NCBI GenBank assembly: GCA_946622415.1
Contig: CAMOPX010000002.1
Coordinates: 1 to 64,000 of the forward strand
Reading direction: 5' to 3'
Length of the DNA stretch: 64,000 nucleotides
Origin: an uncultured bacterium
GTDB taxonomy: Bacteria > Cyanobacteriota > Vampirovibrionia > Gastranaerophilales > Gastranaerophilaceae
Position numbers and translations under genes: made by a program. The notes under the pieces are model-generated. The model saw nothing but the letters and a program-made list of their open reading frames with translations, was not told where the DNA came from and ran no database searches. This document shows positions 17,473-25,713 of this stretch, one piece after another (the stretch's first letter is position 1; every line of letters starts with the position of its first letter).

Positions 17473-20256
17473 ATGTCAAAAAAAGTTTTCAATCTTATAT
17501 TTTATTTTATATTGCTGCCGATTTTTTTGGTCATTGTTTTATGTGTTTTATCTGTTTATTTATATTTAAATCTTCCAAACAAAATTATTAATTCAAAAGG
17601 GTTTAATTCATACGTTAAAGATGCGGCAAAAGAATATTCAAATCTCGATTTGGAAATCAAAAATCCGAATATTTTGACAAAACTTTCTCCTGATGTTGAT
17701 TTTTCGGTTGATAAATTGTATTTATCAAAAGATGATAATGTTCTTATTAATCTTGAAAATTTTAAGCTTTCAATGGATTTTAAAAACGTTTTTTCAAAAG
17801 AAATCAAACTAAAATACCTTCTTGCGGATAATCTGGAAATCAAGTTTGATGAATTATTAAGAGCTTTAAATATTAAAAACGAATCTGAAAAATCTTCTGT
17901 TCCGTCTGATTGGAAAATTGATATGTATGATTCAAATATCAAATTAAATAATTTGCTTTTAACATATAATCAACCGAATAAAACAATGCTAAAACTAAAT
18001 GCGAGGGATGTTATTTTTGATTGTAATAATCCTGAAAAAACCATGGCTTTTGCTTTTTTGGCTGATGTTTATAAAAATAATAGTAAATTTGTTAATATTT
18101 CATCAAGTGTAAAAAACGAAGTCAAAATACTTGATGATAGTATTAAAATAGTAAATCTTCCCTTAAAAGTTAATAATTCTTCTCTTGCTTTATCTTCTAA
18201 AATTGATAAAGAAGCTGTTTTTGTAAATATTAAATCGTCAAAATTTGGTTTAGCAGATATTTTTTCTATCATTCAATCTGATTTTGTTGTGCAAAACGGA
18301 GCTAACCTCTTAAGACCCTTGGTTAATCCGAAAGGTTCGGTAAAATTTGATGTTAATTATTTAAACGGCAATTTATCGGGTTATATTCTTCCCGATAATA
18401 CACAAGCAAGTATCAAGGATTTGACAAAATTACCCATTAATATTCAAAAAGGCAAAATCGATATTACAAAAGATAAAATTTCTTTTGTCGATTTAATCGG
18501 TTATTACGGAAAAAACAAAACCAATGAAGTAAAAATATCGGGCGATATTAAAGATTATTATAAAACATGCGACTCTAAAATAGATATCGTAACTGTTATT
18601 TCTAATGAATTTTTAACGCATCACTTAAAACCATTGATATCAAATACAGAATTATATTTATCAAAACCGACTAAAACAAAAATAATATATAAAGCAAAAA
18701 ATAATATCATGGATATAATTTGGTTGGCTAAAGTTCCAAAAAGTGTTCAATTCACGATAAACAATTCATCTTCTGCTTCATCCGAATATTTAACAAATTT
18801 TGATAGAGCCGTTAAGGGCGAATTTAACATAAACAAAAATAAATTGGATATTAAAGATATAAGTTATTATATTGCGACCGATATCAAAAGGGGAGTAAAA
18901 CTTACTCCTATTATGATATTTAAAGGTAAAACAGATTTGTCCGGTAAAATTGACAATATTGGTTTTTCTTTCGGAAAGCCTATCCCTTGTGAATTTTTAA
19001 ATATTTTTGCGGGTGATAATACCTTTAAAAAAGGTACAATTGAAGGTAATATGAATATTGTCTTCAAAAATAAAACCCCTATTTTAAATGCTGATATGAA
19101 AATAGATAAGACCCTTTTGCCTAATCAAAGACTTTTTATTAAATCGGCTAAGTTAACCACAAATAATCACACAATTGATGTCATAATGTATGGCGGTTTT
19201 AAAAGAAACAGATTTAGTTTTGAAGGTAAAATGAAAAACGAAATCAAGCCGCCATTTGTTATCAAAGACATGAAGTTAAAAATCGACGATTTGGATATAG
19301 AAAAACTGCTTGTTTCTATGGCAACTCAAGATGGTTCTTCTCAAAATGTTGAACAAATCAATTCTGAAAACGATATAGCGGATGACAATTATTTCTTTGA
19401 TACAAATTTAATCAGAATTGAAAATTCTAATCTTAATATTGCAAAAGGTCATTATAAAGAGCTTGAATTTTCTGATATAAACGCAAATATGTCTTTGGAT
19501 GAAAATGGGATTATGCGATTCCATTCTAACAGGTTTAATATCGCTGACGGAATATCTACTTTAAGAGGTGAATCGGATTTAAAACATTTTACTCACCATT
19601 TCAGATTTGGTGTCAGAGATGTTGATTCAAATTTAATGGCTAAAGTTTTGTTTAATCTTGATAAAGAAATATCAGGACGTGCTAAAGGACTTTTAGAAAT
19701 TTTTACGGATAAAAATTTGAAACTCTCCGGAAGTTTGAGATTTGAAATTGAAAACGGAACAATAGGTAAAATAGGTCTTGTTGAATATTTGCTAAAAATT
19801 GCATCAGTGTTTAGAAATCCTATTGTTATGATTAGTCCGACCGTTATTATGGATATTGTAAATGTTCCTGAGGGCAGGTTTGATAAAATTACGGGTTCAA
19901 TGGAATTAAAAGATAATATTGCATATAAAATAGACGTTAAATCTTATGCGCCGACGCTTTCTGCTCTTATTAGAGGCAGATTTGATATGGATAAACATGA
20001 TGCTTCAATCAGAATTTATACTCGTTTTTCTACCGACAAAAAATCCATGTTCGGTTTTTTACGTAACATTTCATTGAATGCACTTGCAAATAAAGTTCAG
20101 ATGAATACAAGAAATGATTACAATTATTACTCTGCAGAAATTGCAGATTTACCCCAAATCGAAATCGGGGAAGAAAAATCACAAATTTTCTTAACTCAAA
20201 TAGATGGCGATGTGGAAAAAAATAATTATTTATCAAGTCTGAAAAAGATTAAGTAG
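17473..20256 (+). CDS. AsmA/YhdP-like large envelope protein
   Basis: 927 aa from the ATG at 17473 (ORF track used TTG at 17443). A single N-terminal membrane anchor (residues about 5-32) precedes about 890 residues of beta-rich, low-complexity sequence with repeated short patterns such as LKLNARDV and FKGKTDLSGKIDNIG. This is the layout of AsmA-clan proteins (AsmA, YhdP, TamB), which form hydrophobic grooves that bridge inner and outer membranes and carry phospholipids. The C-terminal part (ISGRAKGLLEIF, GRFDKITGSMEL) resembles the AsmA-like C-terminal domain. It supports a diderm envelope. Specific subfamily is uncertain. Confidence 0.8.
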   Translation: MSKKVFNLIFYFILLPIFLVIVLCVLSVYLYLNLPNKIINSKGFNSYVKDAAKEYSNLDLEIKNPNILTKLSPDVDFSVDKLYLSKDDNVLINLENFKLSMDFKNVFSKEIKLKYLLADNLEIKFDELLRALNIKNESEKSSVPSDWKIDMYDSNIKLNNLLLTYNQPNKTMLKLNARDVIFDCNNPEKTMAFAFLADVYKNNSKFVNISSSVKNEVKILDDSIKIVNLPLKVNNSSLALSSKIDKEAVFVNIKSSKFGLADIFSIIQSDFVVQNGANLLRPLVNPKGSVKFDVNYLNGNLSGYILPDNTQASIKDLTKLPINIQKGKIDITKDKISFVDLIGYYGKNKTNEVKISGDIKDYYKTCDSKIDIVTVISNEFLTHHLKPLISNTELYLSKPTKTKIIYKAKNNIMDIIWLAKVPKSVQFTINNSSSASSEYLTNFDRAVKGEFNINKNKLDIKDISYYIATDIKRGVKLTPIMIFKGKTDLSGKIDNIGFSFGKPIPCEFLNIFAGDNTFKKGTIEGNMNIVFKNKTPILNADMKIDKTLLPNQRLFIKSAKLTTNNHTIDVIMYGGFKRNRFSFEGKMKNEIKPPFVIKDMKLKIDDLDIEKLLVSMATQDGSSQNVEQINSENDIADDNYFFDTNLIRIENSNLNIAKGHYKELEFSDINANMSLDENGIMRFHSNRFNIADGISTLRGESDLKHFTHHFRFGVRDVDSNLMAKVLFNLDKEISGRAKGLLEIFTDKNLKLSGSLRFEIENGTIGKIGLVEYLLKIASVFRNPIVMISPTVIMDIVNVPEGRFDKITGSMELKDNIAYKIDVKSYAPTLSALIRGRFDMDKHDASIRIYTRFSTDKKSMFGFLRNISLNALANKVQMNTRNDYNYYSAEIADLPQIEIGEEKSQIFLTQIDGDVEKNNYLSSLKKIK

Positions 20257-20427
20257 TATTCGCTTTATAATGCTGACACTTAATTATTTTTGTAAATTTT
20301 TGTAAATTTAAAATTTCTTGATATATTTGTATTTGAACTTTATTTTTTTAATCCTTAATTTTTTTCAATAGCAATTACTAGATGCGTTTTGTTTTTAAAA
20401 AAATATAGTATTAAAGAAAGGATTTTT

Positions 20428-20856
20428 ATGTCGGTTAATTTTAATGGTATTTCCCCAAATTCTTATGTTTCTGATGTTAAAGCTTGTTCTTGTCCTGATT
20501 GCAAGAATGAAATCCCAACTGAATCTCTTGGCGGATTAAAAGAAGATACATTTGAATTGCAATCTAAAAAATCAGAACTCACAACAGAAGAAAAGCAAGA
20601 AAAAATGAAATCGGCAAGAAAATCAGGCTCAGGCTGGTCTATTTTATTTGGTCCTTTTGCTTCCGCATATTTTGCTTTGCGTTCTAACGATACAGTAGCT
20701 AAAAAATTCAATTTAGATCCTGTTAAAGATAAAGATTTGGTTCAACAAATTAAAAAAGAACAAACAATGTGGTCTCTGCCAGGAATCTTTGGTTTAGGTC
20801 TTCCCGCATTTTTAGTTTCAAATGTTTTATCATCTAAAGATATTAATGTAGATTAA
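20428..20856 (+). CDS. Hypothetical protein, 142 aa, with CxC-x2-C motif
   Basis: Not recognised. The start is taken at the ATG 20428, which has AAAGGA before it; the ORF-track start upstream has no site. The N-terminus (MSVNFNGISPNSYVSD) is followed by CSCPDC, a possible metal or disulfide site, then a charged helical stretch and a hydrophobic region (SGWSILFGPFASAYFALR, SLPGIFGLGLPAFLVS) that may be two membrane-associated helices. No signal peptide. A strong terminator follows. The NFNGIS start recalls the F[KR]AN-type N-termini of two other proteins in the window. Confidence 0.65.
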   Translation: MSVNFNGISPNSYVSDVKACSCPDCKNEIPTESLGGLKEDTFELQSKKSELTTEEKQEKMKSARKSGSGWSILFGPFASAYFALRSNDTVAKKFNLDPVKDKDLVQQIKKEQTMWSLPGIFGLGLPAFLVSNVLSSKDINVD

Positions 20857-20872
20857 TTATTATATAAATATA

Positions 20873-20899
20873 AAATACCCGCCTAAATAGCGGGTATTT
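20873..20899 (+). terminator. Rho-independent terminator
   Basis: Stem AAATACCCGC / GCGGGTATTT with a 7-nt loop, then more T residues; lies 16 nt after the stop of the 142-aa gene and just before tRNA-Lys on the other strand. Confidence 0.85.
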
Positions 20900-20915
20900 T
20901 TCTTTAATAAAAATT

Positions 20916-20988
20916 TGCGTCTGGCGCGATTCGAACGCGCGACCTATCCCTTAAAAGGGGAGTGCTCTACCTGCTGAGCTACAGACGC
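20916..20988 (-). tRNA. tRNA-Lys (anticodon UUU)
   Basis: Reverse complement folds as a standard 73-nt tRNA: acceptor stem GCGTCTG/CAGACGC, D-stem GCTC/GAGC, anticodon loop CTTTTAA giving UUU, T-arm GCGCG-TTCGAAT-CGCGC, discriminator A. The first anticodon-stem pair is a C-U mismatch. CCA is not encoded. It sits in a 296-nt gap between two plus-strand genes and is transcribed against them. Confidence 0.97.
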
Positions 20989-21152
20989 AAACTATTCATT
21001 TTTTGCAATCTTTATGATTGCTTAATTAGTTTAACAAGAACAAAATTTTATGTCAAATAATTTTTTATTATTACACTTTTGTTTATAGCCTTTTGTATAG
21101 TGTTATTTTTTGAATTGTATTTTATTTTATTGTTGTTTAGAAAGGCAACAAT

Positions 21153-21713
21153 ATGAAAAAAATATTTTTTATTCTATTTTCTTTTTTGGTTTTATCAGGT
21201 TTGAGTTTTGCTGAGTGTCCTATTGTACCGCTTTATAAAACAAATACATCTGATAATTGTTTAAATCAATCTGATAAAGCATCACAATGTGATAAGTGTC
21301 TTACAGATGATGATGAATATTGTATTTATAACCAATGTTATTCGGATAAACATTTCAGGTGGATGAAAAAGAAATTATGTCTGACATCGCAACAAGAATG
21401 CAACATTGATTCAATTTACCAAAAATTTAAATCCGACATGGAAGTTCTATGCTCAAGATATCGTGTCCAAAAGAATAGAGTTCTCGATATGATAGAACGC
21501 TCCGATAAATGCTATAAAGAAGAAGCTTATGAATTAAAAGAATTAAGAAAACAAATGAAAAATAGAGTCAATCGCTTTAAGCATGACGTTAAATACCAAT
21601 TATGCCAAAATCAATATAAAGCATTCAGAAAATTTGTAAGACAAGAAAAACGCAGATTAAAAAGAATCAAAAAATATGGTGCTATATATAAGCTTCCATG
21701 CAATAAAAATTGA
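21153..21713 (+). CDS. Secreted 12-cysteine helical protein (CpxP/LTxxQ-like)
   Basis: 186 aa with a clear signal peptide (FFILFSFLVLSGLSFAEC). The mature part has 12 cysteines, an even number that suits a disulfide-bonded extracytoplasmic protein. The segment KLCLTSQQECNIDSIYQKF resembles the LTxxQ motif of Spy/CpxP periplasmic chaperones, followed by a long basic coiled-coil-like helix. AAAGG precedes the ATG. The match to CpxP is a motif resemblance only; function is unknown. Shares a 3' hairpin with the convergent LmeA-like gene. Confidence 0.65.
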   Translation: MKKIFFILFSFLVLSGLSFAECPIVPLYKTNTSDNCLNQSDKASQCDKCLTDDDEYCIYNQCYSDKHFRWMKKKLCLTSQQECNIDSIYQKFKSDMEVLCSRYRVQKNRVLDMIERSDKCYKEEAYELKELRKQMKNRVNRFKHDVKYQLCQNQYKAFRKFVRQEKRRLKRIKKYGAIYKLPCNKN

Positions 21714-21717
21714 AATT

Positions 21718-21741
21718 AAAATGGGCATTAATGCCCGTTTT
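21718..21741. terminator. Shared hairpin between convergent genes
   Basis: GGGCAT-TA-ATGCCC with flanking AAAA and TTTT on both sides; placed just after the 12-cysteine gene and touching the stop of the minus-strand gene, so it can act in both directions. Confidence 0.75.
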
Positions 21742-22597
21742 AATCTTTAAATATTAACATATAACCTTCAATATTAATTATATTGTCTTTTATTTCTGTT
21801 TTTTCTACGGTTAATTTGCCTTTATTATTCTTTGAAACTTTAACATCATACTCAAGTGGATTCAACACTGTTTCTAAAGATTTTGGAAGATGTTTTTGCT
21901 TTTTTGAATTTACTTCGACATCGCAAAGTACAATTTTACCGTTTTCAGCTTTTAAATTTGCTTTTAAATTAACGTTTATCGGTTTTATTTTAATAATAGA
22001 GGCTGTATTTAAGATAGACAAGGGTATAATTTCGTATTTTAAAATTATTTTATTGTCTTTTATTTCAATTTTAGATGCTTTGATATCAAATAGTGATGAA
22101 ATATATTCACTATTATTCATCTTATTTATTATTTTTTTATATTCTGTTGATTCCAGTGTTTTATTTAAATCATCCTGTGTGACCTGAGATGAATATTTTA
22201 TGGGCATATTTTCTTTAAAAATAATTTTATTATCGATATATTCCACATGATTATAATCACAAATTGTGCTTGCTTTAATATTTGAGATATAGAAATTGTT
22301 AAAAACAACGCTTTTTGCTTCTGCTGTGAGGTTTTTAAATTCACCGTTTAAAATATTATTACCGTAAAAACTGTCTATTTTAACTTTAAAATCAGAATTT
22401 AATTCTTTTTTTAATCTTTTTGATATTTGGTGTTCTATAATATTTTTTGTTAGTAAATTAAAGCCTGTAATGCTCGTTAATGTGCCTTTGAAATTTTTGT
22501 CGGGTACATATTTTGTACAGAGATTACTGTAATCTTGCGCTTTTGCTGTCGAACTAAATAATATCAGCAATGTTATTAACGATAGTATTTTTTTCAT
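21740..22597 (-). CDS. LmeA/DUF2993-like lipid-binding protein, exported
   Basis: 285 aa, signal peptide at residues 1-20 (LSLITLLILFSSTAKAQ). The body has the DUF2993 pattern known from Cyanobacteria and mycobacterial LmeA: a region introducing GFNLLTKNIIEHQI, then SKRLKKEL with FKVKIDSFYGNNILNGEFKNLTAEAKSVVF and later alternating strands. LmeA binds phospholipids in the envelope. It is the last gene of the TPR-fliW-csrA-TPR operon, overlapping the preceding TPR gene by 4 nt. Assignment is by sequence pattern, moderately sure. Confidence 0.65.
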   Translation of the reverse strand: MKKILSLITLLILFSSTAKAQDYSNLCTKYVPDKNFKGTLTSITGFNLLTKNIIEHQISKRLKKELNSDFKVKIDSFYGNNILNGEFKNLTAEAKSVVFNNFYISNIKASTICDYNHVEYIDNKIIFKENMPIKYSSQVTQDDLNKTLESTEYKKIINKMNNSEYISSLFDIKASKIEIKDNKIILKYEIIPLSILNTASIIKIKPINVNLKANLKAENGKIVLCDVEVNSKKQKHLPKSLETVLNPLEYDVKVSKNNKGKLTVEKTEIKDNIINIEGYMLIFKD

Positions 22598-23214
22598 ATT
22601 TCCACACCCTGCTGCCTTAAATCTTTTATTAGTATTTCTTCAAATAAAATAGCAGGATAATAATCTTTTATCAATCGTCTTAATTTTTTTATATAATTAA
22701 GTGCTTCAGATTTGTTGTTTATTAAATAATAACACTGTGCAACTATTAAAAGTGCTTCAGGGTCTGAATAAAATAAATCAAGCGATTTTTTGCAAAACGT
22801 AATTGCTAAATCAAAATATCCGTTTGCAAATAAGGCTCTTGCGATAAATTTATATGCTTCCGGGTTTCCGTTAAATAATGTATCACAGGCAGAAATTAAA
22901 CTTTCACAATAATCTTCCAAATGGTTTTCGATAAATAAACTTATATATACTTCTAAAAATGCTCTTGTTTGAAAAAACGAGGGGATTTTTTCTCTTTTAT
23001 TGTTAATATAATCAATAACTACAAGTCCAAATTCGCATGCAGGGCAATTATCTTTATTTTTTTCAAATAATTTTTTTGCTTTGTCTAAGTCTTTTTGTAA
23101 TAAACAGCAAAGGCCGGCATAATAAAATTCGTTATTTGATTCAAAAATCTCAAACGCCTGTTTATATTTTTTTTGATAAAACAACTCTTTGGCGTTTTGA
23201 ATTTCATTAATCAT
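22594..23214 (-). CDS. TPR-repeat protein
   Basis: 206 aa built of TPR-like helix pairs (AKELFYQKKYKQAFEIF, ARALFANGYFDLAITFCKKS, AQCYYLINNKSEALNYI). No signal peptide, so probably a cytoplasmic scaffold. Its start overlaps the end of csrA by 8 nt and its stop overlaps the LmeA-like gene by 4 nt, placing it inside the CsrA operon. Partner proteins are unknown. Confidence 0.75.
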   Translation of the reverse strand: MINEIQNAKELFYQKKYKQAFEIFESNNEFYYAGLCCLLQKDLDKAKKLFEKNKDNCPACEFGLVVIDYINNKREKIPSFFQTRAFLEVYISLFIENHLEDYCESLISACDTLFNGNPEAYKFIARALFANGYFDLAITFCKKSLDLFYSDPEALLIVAQCYYLINNKSEALNYIKKLRRLIKDYYPAILFEEILIKDLRQQGVEI

Positions 23215-23479
23215 TTTTTTGAATTTTCTTCATAAAATCAAATGTGTTTGCTTGTTTTTGACCTTTTGCGGATAAGTTATTTACCGTATCTATATCAATA
23301 TGTTTTGCTTGTGCATTTGATTTTTTGATTTCCGTATAAATTTCTTCTCTGTATATTTGTACATCACTGGGCGCATTAATACCTATTTTTACGGAATTTT
23401 TGTAACTTTCCAAAATAACAACCTCAATGTTGTCATTTATAATTAATTTTTGATTTACTTTTCTTGTTAATATGAGCAT
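23207..23479 (-). CDS. csrA: Carbon storage regulator CsrA
   Basis: 90 aa. CsrA dimers bind GGA motifs in mRNA leaders and control translation. The 60-residue core is standard: MLILTRKVNQKLIINDNIEVV, VKIGINAPSDVQIYREEIY. A C-terminal extension of about 30 residues (to KKIQKND) goes beyond typical 61-75-residue proteins. It lies 2 nt downstream of fliW, the known protein antagonist of CsrA, as in Bacillus and Campylobacter. No flagellin gene is present in the window. Confidence 0.95.
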   Translation of the reverse strand: MLILTRKVNQKLIINDNIEVVILESYKNSVKIGINAPSDVQIYREEIYTEIKKSNAQAKHIDIDTVNNLSAKGQKQANTFDFMKKIQKND

Positions 23480-23481
23480 GA

Positions 23482-23943
23482 TTATACTTCCGTGTCTGCC
23501 TGTTTGTACAATTTATATCTAACTTCAAAATTTGTGTCTTTTAATATGGTTTGCATTGCTTTTTTGTTTGCAAGATTAAGAATTATCGGTGCAACCATAT
23601 TTACTGTTGCGCCTTGCGGATTTGAATTTGGTATGTTTACTATATTAAACACAAAAACATCATCAGCGTTTTGTATATCAATTTTTTGTGCTTCCTCATC
23701 CGGTATATCAAATTGATAATCAATTTCAAAATAACTGCACAATGTAATCGGAAATGCGAGTTCCATATCTTCGATAGATTGAAGCCATTTAAACGGTGAA
23801 TCCGGCTTGATATCGATTATTGCGTATTTTTTTAAGTTTTCAAAACCGATAATCGGTGAAACAAATTCAAAAATAAAGTTCTTATCTACGTCAATCTCTC
23901 CGAATTTTTTAGTATTTAAAGTTAGTGTGTTGTTTTCTTCCAT
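23482..23943 (-). CDS. fliW: FliW, CsrA antagonist / flagellar assembly factor
   Basis: 153 aa, the normal FliW length. Family patterns include KFGEIDVDKNFIFEF, PIIGFENLKKYAII and SPFKWLQSIEDMELAFPI, and the later NPQGATVNMVAPIILN. FliW binds CsrA and, in flagellated bacteria, flagellin, coupling flagellin level to translation. It is 2 nt before csrA and 2 nt after a secreted TPR protein, so the three are cotranscribed. Confidence 0.95.
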   Translation of the reverse strand: MEENNTLTLNTKKFGEIDVDKNFIFEFVSPIIGFENLKKYAIIDIKPDSPFKWLQSIEDMELAFPITLCSYFEIDYQFDIPDEEAQKIDIQNADDVFVFNIVNIPNSNPQGATVNMVAPIILNLANKKAMQTILKDTNFEVRYKLYKQADTEV

Positions 23944-23945
23944 TT

Positions 23946-24767
23946 TTATATTCCGTAATTCAATGTGTTTTGTGATTGTGTTAGTTGATTCAGCATAAAC
24001 ATTTGTGCCGCTTGTTGATTTGTGCCAAATAATTTTGTGTATAATTCGTAATCGTCATTATCAGAAAGAATTGAATCTGATTTATATGCCAAATCTGATA
24101 TATCCATATTGTATGGATTTAAGCCTGCTCTTGATAAAACTTCGTATGCTGCTATGATTTCATCTTGAGTTGGTGCTGCGTATGATTCTTTTTCGTTTTC
24201 TTGCTGTCTTCTTAAATATTCTTCAGCTTGGATTTTTCTTTCCATTCTTTCTCTTGTAATAGCGTCAGCTGCAGCAGGGTGTATCATTTTTCCTGATTTG
24301 ATGAATTTTGTCATGTCATCATCTTCTTCAGGTTTTTCTGATTTATCTGCAAGTTTATCTGACGGTTTGTTATTAGATTTTATTTCTAAACATTGTGCTG
24401 CGAATGGGTCATCTAAGCATGCCAGTGCTTTTTTAGAATAATAATTTAATGACATATTTGTATTTAAAGCTATTACATTATTGTAGAATTTTTGCGCTTT
24501 TTCTTTTTCGCCAAGACGAGTATAAGTCAGAGCGAGGTAATAATTTGCATATGCATTATTCGGTTCTTTTTGAATTAAGTTCTCTAATTTTAGCATGGAT
24601 TGAGTGTAGTTGCCTTCTCTATAATCCTTAATTATCGGTTTTAAACCTTCCGAAACGGTCGGGCTGCTGGGGGTTATTACTCTGGTTTTGGTTGCTGCGT
24701 TTGCGCAAACAGAAATATTAGCGATTAACAACAATCCAAAAATTATTTTAAAACAACTCTTTTTCAT
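23946..24767 (-). CDS. Exported TPR protein upstream of fliW
   Basis: 273 aa. The start is moved from a TTG at 24788 to the ATG at 24767, which has AGAGGT upstream. Signal peptide MKKSCFKIIFGLLLIANISVCANA, then TPR-type helices (NYTQSMLKLENLIQKEPNNAYANYYLALTYTRLGEKEKAQ) and a charged, Glu-rich C-terminal region (ERMERKIQAEEYLRRQQENEK) likely coiled coil. First gene of the fliW-csrA operon; its export and operon position suggest an envelope role linked to the structure that CsrA controls. Function unknown. Confidence 0.75.
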   Translation of the reverse strand: MKKSCFKIIFGLLLIANISVCANAATKTRVITPSSPTVSEGLKPIIKDYREGNYTQSMLKLENLIQKEPNNAYANYYLALTYTRLGEKEKAQKFYNNVIALNTNMSLNYYSKKALACLDDPFAAQCLEIKSNNKPSDKLADKSEKPEEDDDMTKFIKSGKMIHPAAADAITRERMERKIQAEEYLRRQQENEKESYAAPTQDEIIAAYEVLSRAGLNPYNMDISDLAYKSDSILSDNDDYELYTKLFGTNQQAAQMFMLNQLTQSQNTLNYGI

Positions 24768-24864
24768 GATGACCTCTATAAACTTCAAAACAATATATTA
24801 AAATTATACCTTAATTATACTACATGTTTATAATAAGTCGATTTTTTCATATAAATAGACTAAA

Positions 24865-24900
24865 CAAAAAAGAATCTTCATCATTGAAGATTCTTTTTTG
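24865..24900 (-). terminator. Rho-independent terminator
   Basis: Perfect 16-bp inverted repeat CAAAAAAGAATCTTCA / TGAAGATTCTTTTTTG with a 4-nt loop, 16 nt after the stop of the minus-strand gene 24917-25585. Confidence 0.88.
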
Positions 24901-24916
24901 TTATAAATTTTTTAAA

Positions 24917-25585
24917 TTATGTTTTATTGTGTCCGTTATTTGTATAATGGTCGAGGTCTGCCATTCCCTTGTTCCCTTTTAATCTTCCTTTGATTATGTT
25001 AAATCCGAGAACACCTATACCTGCTAATGTTGCAATTGCACCAACAGTTTTTGAACCTTTTTCGCCTTGTTTTACACCCGATGCGCAGTATGTATAGAAG
25101 GTTTTTGGAACACCGACCAGTGATTTGAGCCATTCTTCAGGACTGTTTTTCCATATCTTTGGTATACCTTCTGTTACAAATGTTGTACCCATTTCAATTA
25201 GGTTTCCGCCCATGCTTTTTAATGTTTCTGCAATTTGTCCTTCGCCTTTTTGTATGTTTCTTCCGACAAATGCAACAACAGCAGTTGTTACAACACCATC
25301 CCTTACTCCTTTAAGAGTTCCTTTTGCAGTGTGTGAAAATTTTGTTAAACCTTTAAGAGTGTTTAGGATAATGTGTTTTTTTTCTCCTTTTTCTTTAGGA
25401 GAATCCTTTTCAATAACATTTTCAGCTTCAATATTTTTATTATTTTTTAAACTTAAAGTGTCGGGTTGTATATTTAAAGCTTGTTTATTATTTGTTGCTT
25501 GCTGAATATGAGCCATATTAAATCCGCCGTATAGCTCTTTTTCGTTTGCCTTAAATGATATTCCATTTTTTAAAGTATCTATCAT
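24917..25585 (-). CDS. Hypothetical protein with N-terminal ISFKAN motif
   Basis: 222 aa, not recognised. A strong AAAGGTGG site precedes the ATG. The N-terminus MIDTLKNGISFKANEKEL contains the motif ISFKAN, similar to TSFRAN in the DHH protein. Residues 20-70 are polar and probably disordered; residues 80-190 are helical with Gly/Ala-rich hydrophobic stretches (GVVTTAVVAFVGRNI, TVGAIATLAGIGVLGFNIIKG) that could insert in or lie on a membrane. It ends in a His/Asn-rich tail. Monocistronic, with its own terminator. Confidence 0.65.
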   Translation of the reverse strand: MIDTLKNGISFKANEKELYGGFNMAHIQQATNNKQALNIQPDTLSLKNNKNIEAENVIEKDSPKEKGEKKHIILNTLKGLTKFSHTAKGTLKGVRDGVVTTAVVAFVGRNIQKGEGQIAETLKSMGGNLIEMGTTFVTEGIPKIWKNSPEEWLKSLVGVPKTFYTYCASGVKQGEKGSKTVGAIATLAGIGVLGFNIIKGRLKGNKGMADLDHYTNNGHNKT

Positions 25586-25713
25586 ACAACACCACCTTTA
25601 CGCTTTTTATAATGCATGTGAAATAAAAAAATTGCTTATTCTTTGAAACTTTATATCACTTATTTTACATAACTTTACATAAATATTCAATCCATGTGAA
25701 GTTTTATAAAACT

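Noticed and set aside
17556-17942. 128-aa antisense ORF inside the AsmA-like gene
   Set aside because: Composition is a mirror of the coding strand and there is no start site.
21783-22187. 134-aa plus-strand ORF inside the LmeA-like gene
   Set aside because: Shadow ORF; hydrophobic content comes from reading AT-rich codons in reverse.
25125-25505. 126-aa plus-strand ORF opposite the ISFKAN protein
   Set aside because: No ribosome site, and the minus-strand gene has a strong one plus a terminator.
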